From Acidimicrobiales bacterium (lineage in GTDB: Bacteria > Actinomycetota > Acidimicrobiia > Acidimicrobiales > SKKL01): DNA of 64,000 nt. The position numbers and the translations under genes were made by a program. The DNA is taken from positions 310,001-374,000 of the forward strand of contig JAXHLR010000005.1 in assembly GCA_034521975.1 (NCBI GenBank), read 5' to 3'. Below the pieces are notes generated by a model. The model saw nothing but the letters and a program-made list of their open reading frames with translations. It was not told where the DNA came from and ran no database searches. Position 1 is the first letter of the stretch; each line of letters begins with the position of its first letter. Below, piece after piece: positions 59,927 to 64,000 of the stretch.

Positions 59927-60805
59927 ATGGCCAAGCCGAGCGGGGTGGGGATCGTCGACACGATGATCGGGTTCCCTGCCGCTGACCCCAGCCAGCAATA
60001 CGCGTTCATCACACAGCAGACCAAGGACCGTGAATCCAAGGAGAGCTTCAGCTTCCCTGCGCAGTACATGTTCAAAGACGTACCTCAGGACAAGCTGGAT
60101 GGAGCAGACGATCCCATCGGCTACACCCTCGAGCAGATGGACCGGTGGGGGATCGAGAAGGGGCTCATCGGCGTCTCGACCGAGGACAGCACCGGCGGTG
60201 AGGCACTCAAGCGCTATCCGGACCGCTTCATCCCCTCGGCAAGCTGTGACCCGAACCAGGGGATGGAGGGGATCCGAGATCTGGTCCGCCTCCACGAGGA
60301 GTATGGGATACGGGCCATCGGGGCCTTCCCCGCCGGAACGTTTCCGCAGGTGCCGATCAACGACAAGAAGATGTACCCGATCTACGCCAAATGCGTGGAG
60401 TTGGGCATACCCATCTTCTGCTGCGCGGGGGTGCCCGGACCCCGTCTACGCATGGCGCCTCAGCACGTCGAGCTGATCGACGAGGTGATGTACGACTTCC
60501 CCGATCTGATCTTCGTGACCCGACACGGTTGCGAGCCGTGGCAGGACCTGGCTGTCAAGCTGATGCTCAAGTGGCCGGGGCTGCACTATTCGACCAGCGC
60601 CTTCGCCCCCAAGCACTACCCCAAGGCGATCATCGACTATGCCAACACGAGAGGCGCGGACAAGATCATCTACGCCGGGTACTTCCCCATGGGGCTCTCT
60701 CTGGAACGCATCACGACCGAGCTCGACGACGTGCCGTTCAAGGATGAGGTCTGGCCCAAGTTCCTGCGGGGCAACGCGCTGCGCGTGCTCGGAATTGAGG
60801 ACTGA
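59927..60805 (+). CDS. amidohydrolase-fold protein with altered metal motif
   Basis: 292 residues, amidohydrolase-2 type TIM barrel. The first ligand motif reads VDTMIGFP instead of D-x-H, His is present in FVTRHGCEPW, and the usual terminal S-D-x-P is AGYFPMG. At least two normal metal ligands are therefore missing. It may still bind CoA-linked or aromatic acids, or act as a decarboxylase-like enzyme; function is uncertain. ATG 59927 is preceded by a strong AAGGAGGA. Confidence 0.82.
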   Translation: MAKPSGVGIVDTMIGFPAADPSQQYAFITQQTKDRESKESFSFPAQYMFKDVPQDKLDGADDPIGYTLEQMDRWGIEKGLIGVSTEDSTGGEALKRYPDRFIPSASCDPNQGMEGIRDLVRLHEEYGIRAIGAFPAGTFPQVPINDKKMYPIYAKCVELGIPIFCCAGVPGPRLRMAPQHVELIDEVMYDFPDLIFVTRHGCEPWQDLAVKLMLKWPGLHYSTSAFAPKHYPKAIIDYANTRGADKIIYAGYFPMGLSLERITTELDDVPFKDEVWPKFLRGNALRVLGIED

Positions 60806-60884
60806 ACCTCGACGAACCGAGCACCGGGGTGGACTCATTGCGGGGGGTCCGCCCCGGTGGCTGGTTGCGCTGGTCCACCTGTGC

Positions 60885-62399
60885 TCATGGGGTGATCGCG
60901 GTACGACGGAGCGGCTGGGTCGGCGCTTGCCTGCGGGCGAGTGCCAGGTCCAGGGCACCGAGCAGCGCGTTCCGCGTCTCCCGTGGATCGATCAGCTCGT
61001 CGAAGCCGAGACGGCTGGCCGAGGCGTAGGACGCCTCGAGCTCGGCTTGGCGGAGTGCCGTAGCTTGCTCGACCTCGGCACCCATCGCCCGCCCGCTGGC
61101 AGCTGCGCTCATCGCGCCCAGCGTCGCACCGGGGAAGGCGAACGAGGCGGTCTGGCCTTCAAAGGCTCCCATCGCCATCACCATGGAGCCGAAGCCGTAG
61201 GCCTTGCGGAAGGTCACGTGCAGTTTGATGGTGTCCGCCAGCGTCTGCGCGGCGTACATCCGCGCTCCGCTTCGCAGGATCCCCTCTCGTTCGGAGCGAG
61301 ACCCGGGGAGCATCCCAGGGTTGTCTGAAAGGAACACGATCGGCAGGTGGAAGGCGTCGGCCACCGAGATGAAGTGGGCGGCCTTGTCGGCCGCGTCGCT
61401 GTCGAGTGCTCCCGCGAGGATCAGCGGTTGGTTTGCGACCACCGCGACGGGGTGGCCCCCGAGGTGCGCCAGGGCGCAGATCAAAGAGTCGCCGAACCCT
61501 GCCTGCACCTCCATCCACGACTGGCCGTCGAAGACCGCTTCAATCGCCCGCTTCATGTCATAGGCGCTTCGGTTGTCGCGCGGGATGATCTGCAGCAGCT
61601 CCGGAAGCTCTCGTTCCTCGGTGTCGCCAGTATCCGAGTCGGGTGGATAGGACCAAGCGCTCGAGGGGAAGTAGGCGAGGTATTGGGCGATGATGTCGAG
61701 GACGTCGAAATCGTCATTGGCGAGTGCATGGATCAGACCGCTCGGGATGGCGACCGATGGACCACCGAGGTCGAGCTTGTCGATCTGCTCGCCGGTGGCC
61801 TCGAGCACCACCGGCGGCCCAGCGGTGAAGATGGAGGCCTGCTGGGTCATGATGGTGAAGTCCGACATGGGCGCGACCAAGGCTCCATGTCCTGCGGAGG
61901 CACCCATCACGGCAGTGATGACGGGGACCTTGCCCGAGCACTGCGCTTGCATCACGAGGTCGGTGGGCGAACGTCCGTGACCCGCGTCCGTGGGTCGGAA
62001 CCCGGCGCCCTCGAGCATCATGATCAGCGGCACTCGTTCCTGCACGGCCAGCTCAGCGATGCGGTACCGCTTTGCATTGCTGCCCCCAGCGATGGTGCCC
62101 GCCAGTGTGGTGAAGTCTTCGGCTCCCACCATGACAGGCCGAGCGTCGATCGTGCCGGTTCCTGCCACGAACCCGTCGGCGGGCACGTCGCCACCGACGA
62201 GGGTTCCGATCTCTCGAAAGGTGCCGGGGTCGAGCAGTTCGCACACGCGGGCCCGGGCGTCGAGCTTGCCGGCTGCATGGTGGCGCTCGAGCCGTTCTGG
62301 GCCGCCCATGGCCCGAGCCGCCGACCGACGCCGGTCGAGGTCCTCGAGAGACTCCTCCCAGCCATGCGACGATGTGGGCTGGTCGTTCGAGGTCGCCAT
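60885..62399 (-). CDS. acyl-CoA carboxylase carboxyltransferase subunit
   Basis: 504 residues. The crotonase-like carboxyltransferase domains are complete: LIMMLEGAGFRPTDAGHG, GKVPVITAVMGASAGHGALVAPMSDFTIM and, in the second half, SDNPGMLPGSRSEREGILRSGARM and YGFGSMVMAMGAFEG. It transfers carboxyl from biotin to an acyl-CoA; propionyl-, methylcrotonyl- and other substrates are possible. ATG 62399 follows GAAGGAA; ATG 62435 is an alternative. No biotin carboxylase/carrier (alpha) subunit is in the window. Confidence 0.92.
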   Translation of the reverse strand: MATSNDQPTSSHGWEESLEDLDRRRSAARAMGGPERLERHHAAGKLDARARVCELLDPGTFREIGTLVGGDVPADGFVAGTGTIDARPVMVGAEDFTTLAGTIAGGSNAKRYRIAELAVQERVPLIMMLEGAGFRPTDAGHGRSPTDLVMQAQCSGKVPVITAVMGASAGHGALVAPMSDFTIMTQQASIFTAGPPVVLEATGEQIDKLDLGGPSVAIPSGLIHALANDDFDVLDIIAQYLAYFPSSAWSYPPDSDTGDTEERELPELLQIIPRDNRSAYDMKRAIEAVFDGQSWMEVQAGFGDSLICALAHLGGHPVAVVANQPLILAGALDSDAADKAAHFISVADAFHLPIVFLSDNPGMLPGSRSEREGILRSGARMYAAQTLADTIKLHVTFRKAYGFGSMVMAMGAFEGQTASFAFPGATLGAMSAAASGRAMGAEVEQATALRQAELEASYASASRLGFDELIDPRETRNALLGALDLALARRQAPTQPLRRTAITP

Positions 62400-62500
62400 G
62401 TTTCCTTCAGAGTTCGCTGGCTGCACCTGATTCATCCTCGGGTTCAGAGGTGAGTGGGGGAAGCGATCACCCCTGAACCCGAGGCGAAGGGGACGTCGTG

Positions 62501-63697
62501 TCAGACGGGACGCCGTTGGGACAACGCGATCCCGTTGTCGCGCATGATCATCTGACACTCGTCTTCTGGGAAGCTGAAGTTCCGCAGATCCTTGATGTAG
62601 GAAGAGGGTTCAGCCAGGCCCTCGGCATGGGGATAGTCCGACCCCATGAGGATGCGTTCGGAACCGATCAGGTCGCGGAGCCGGTCGAGCTGGTCCTCGT
62701 AGAACGGCGACACCGAGACGTGACGCTTGAAGGTCTCGCGCGGATCCTCCGGATAAGCCTGAGGGGTTTGCCCGTATGACTTGGTGAGCTTCTCGTACAG
62801 GTGGAAGACCCAGTCCGATCCGGTCTCGATCGAGGCGATCCGCAGGTTCGGGAACCGCTCGAACAGGCCCTGGGCCAGGTAGTTGGCCATGGTGTCCTGG
62901 ATGGCGTTGCTCGACACCAGCGACCGGAACGGGTTCTGCCGGAAGGCCTCCATCTCCCGTGTCTCGCCCCAATCTCGGATGTAGCTGCTGTACCAGCTGT
63001 CGCCACCGTGTAGGACCACCGTGACGCCCGAGTCGTTGAGCAGCTGCCAGAGGCGGTCGTACTCGGGTCCGGCCGGGGACCTGCCACCGGCAGGGGTCAT
63101 GGCAGGCCCGGGCAGCATCAGGACGAAGCGGGCATCTTGTTCGAGCGCCCACTCGAGCTCGGCGACCGCGGCCTCAGGGTCGACGAGGGTGAGCAGCGGG
63201 GCGGCGAAGATGCGCTCCTGGTAGGCGAAGCCCCAGTCCTCGTCCATCCAACGGTTGAAAGCCCGGAACGCTGCAACCAGGGCCTCGGGGTCGTGGAGCA
63301 GGGGTTGCTCCATGCCCACACCGAGAGTGGGGAGGAAGATCGCTCCCTGCATGCCCTGTTCGTCCATCAACCGGAGCCTGGCCTCGCGATCGCGGTACTC
63401 GGGATGGTCTTCCATTCGATCGAGCTCGCCGAAGAGCTCACGGGTGTCGGAGCCCTTGGGATTGCGGCCCCGGAAGTACTCATCCAGCGCGCCCGGTTTG
63501 GAGATCGGGTCGAACGTGGGATTGGGGATGAAGCGGTTGACCTTCTCGGCGACGAGAAGACGAGTCTTGCCATCGCTCTCGGCCCATTGCATCGTGCGCT
63601 TCTTGAACTCGGGCTCGATGTGCCGGGTGAAGGCGTCGAGCGGCTCGTAGAAGTGGTTGTCGCAGTCGAAGTACTCAAAGTCCACGTGGGTAGCCAT
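62501..63697 (-). CDS. amidohydrolase-2 family protein
   Basis: 398 residues. Metal motif YFDCDNHFYEP (D-x-H type), His in VVLHGGDSW, HVSVSPFYED and Asp in LMGSDYPHAEG, so the site looks complete. Members hydrolyse or decarboxylate aromatic or CoA-linked acids in mycobacterial-type catabolic clusters. Operator D lies 72 bp upstream. It converges on no gene to its left; the carboxyltransferase gene follows on the same strand after about 100 bp. Confidence 0.88.
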   Translation of the reverse strand: MATHVDFEYFDCDNHFYEPLDAFTRHIEPEFKKRTMQWAESDGKTRLLVAEKVNRFIPNPTFDPISKPGALDEYFRGRNPKGSDTRELFGELDRMEDHPEYRDREARLRLMDEQGMQGAIFLPTLGVGMEQPLLHDPEALVAAFRAFNRWMDEDWGFAYQERIFAAPLLTLVDPEAAVAELEWALEQDARFVLMLPGPAMTPAGGRSPAGPEYDRLWQLLNDSGVTVVLHGGDSWYSSYIRDWGETREMEAFRQNPFRSLVSSNAIQDTMANYLAQGLFERFPNLRIASIETGSDWVFHLYEKLTKSYGQTPQAYPEDPRETFKRHVSVSPFYEDQLDRLRDLIGSERILMGSDYPHAEGLAEPSSYIKDLRNFSFPEDECQMIMRDNGIALSQRRPV

Positions 63698-63768
63698 GGC
63701 CGTCCTCTTTCATGTCGCGGGGTGCGTTCACGTTGGGAACCGGTCTGGTTCCCGTGCCCCGACCCAAC

Positions 63769-63783
63769 AGAATCAGATTCTAG
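63769..63783 (-). promoter_or_regulatory. TetR-type operator D
   Basis: AGAATC-A-GATTCT followed by AG: a perfect inverted repeat with 6-bp arms, 72-86 bp upstream of the amidohydrolase start on the minus strand. It shares the AGAAT...ATTCT core with operators A and B. Confidence 0.6.
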
Positions 63784-63886
63784 TCACCTCGTCCGGTGTG
63801 TGGCAAGGGCCGTCCTTCTACTTGCTGAAACTAGGATCTCGTCCTTGGGGAGTGCCTCTCCCCATCACGCGTCGGCGGCCGTGCCC

Positions 63887-64000
63887 TCAGCCACTGGACA
63901 GGGCCTGCATGATCACCACCTCGTCGACGCCGTCGGCTCGACAGGTCGCGGCAGCGTTCGTCGCCGAAAAGATCGACATGTGCGGTCGGAGTCGACCCTG
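63887..64000 (-). CDS. C-terminal end of a gene running out of the window
   Basis: The minus strand keeps an open frame from the window edge to TGA at 63887, encoding 37 residues ending MSIFSATNAAATCRADGVDEVVIMQALSSG. The composition suits a real C-terminus, but no family can be assigned from this much. The gap 63784-63886 in front holds a GGGGAG/CTCCCC stem (63847-63863), possibly its terminator. Confidence 0.45.
   Translation of the reverse strand, partial: QGRLRPHMSIFSATNAAATCRADGVDEVVIMQALSSG

Noticed and set aside
63784-63886. A fifth operator (CTAGGATCTC near 63831)
   Set aside because: Only a half-site resemblance with no facing arm; indistinguishable from chance.

Overview
The window comes from a high-GC chromosome with actinobacterial character, most likely class Acidimicrobiia or a relative. 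That placement is inference from gene content: a homodimeric AceE-type pyruvate dehydrogenase E1, mycobacterial-style acyl-CoA dehydrogenases, thiolase and amidohydrolases, many GTG starts, and GTGA/ATGA overlaps. No rRNA or tRNA gene was seen.

Layout. 1-2976: end of an ABC exporter pair and a cupredoxin lipoprotein. 2991-4311: one intact PAS-PAS-GGDEF gene between remnants of two further tandem copies. 4568-12825: an iron-sulfur (Suf) locus split into two converging operons (sufB-orf-sufD-Rieske-sufC rightward, with pterin dehydratase and a TolB-like lipoprotein behind; sufC2-sufS-sufU leftward). Each operon has its own SufC and the two share a promoter-proximal motif. 12888-24807: housekeeping and conserved genes, a vapBC pair, an acyl-CoA dehydrogenase, a tiny ORF with a near-perfect Shine-Dalgarno and its own terminator, aceE, an RNase HI-SLOG fusion and a PASTA protein.

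24958-34198: accessory region. hyuAB is followed by a 3.9 kb island flanked by 350-bp copies of the hyuB 3' end. The island carries a leftward operon of a CD-NTase ending in Gly-Gly, an E2-like protein and a one-helix membrane protein, which reads as a short type II CBASS anti-phage system. It also carries an HTH protein and a DUF3039-like protein. Two vapBC pairs and a solitary DNA methyltransferase follow.

35148-53479: core genes (S4 protein, EngB, cNMP-binding protein), a decayed sigma factor/oxidoreductase pair, an ATP-grasp/alpha-E/transglutaminase operon, and lpd-E2-lipBA, where LipB and LipA are one fused polypeptide that would serve the lipoylated E2. A transporter, a MerE-like protein with a CsoR-like operator, a peptidase and a universal stress protein follow.

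53521-63697: an acyl-CoA catabolic cluster (VOC, SDR, acyl-CoA dehydrogenase, thiolase-like, carboxyltransferase, two amidohydrolase-fold proteins) with a TetR regulator and repeated AGAATC-N-GATTCT-like palindromes in the gene upstream regions, suggesting one regulon. A decayed MFS gene lies inside it. The substrate cannot be read from sequence.
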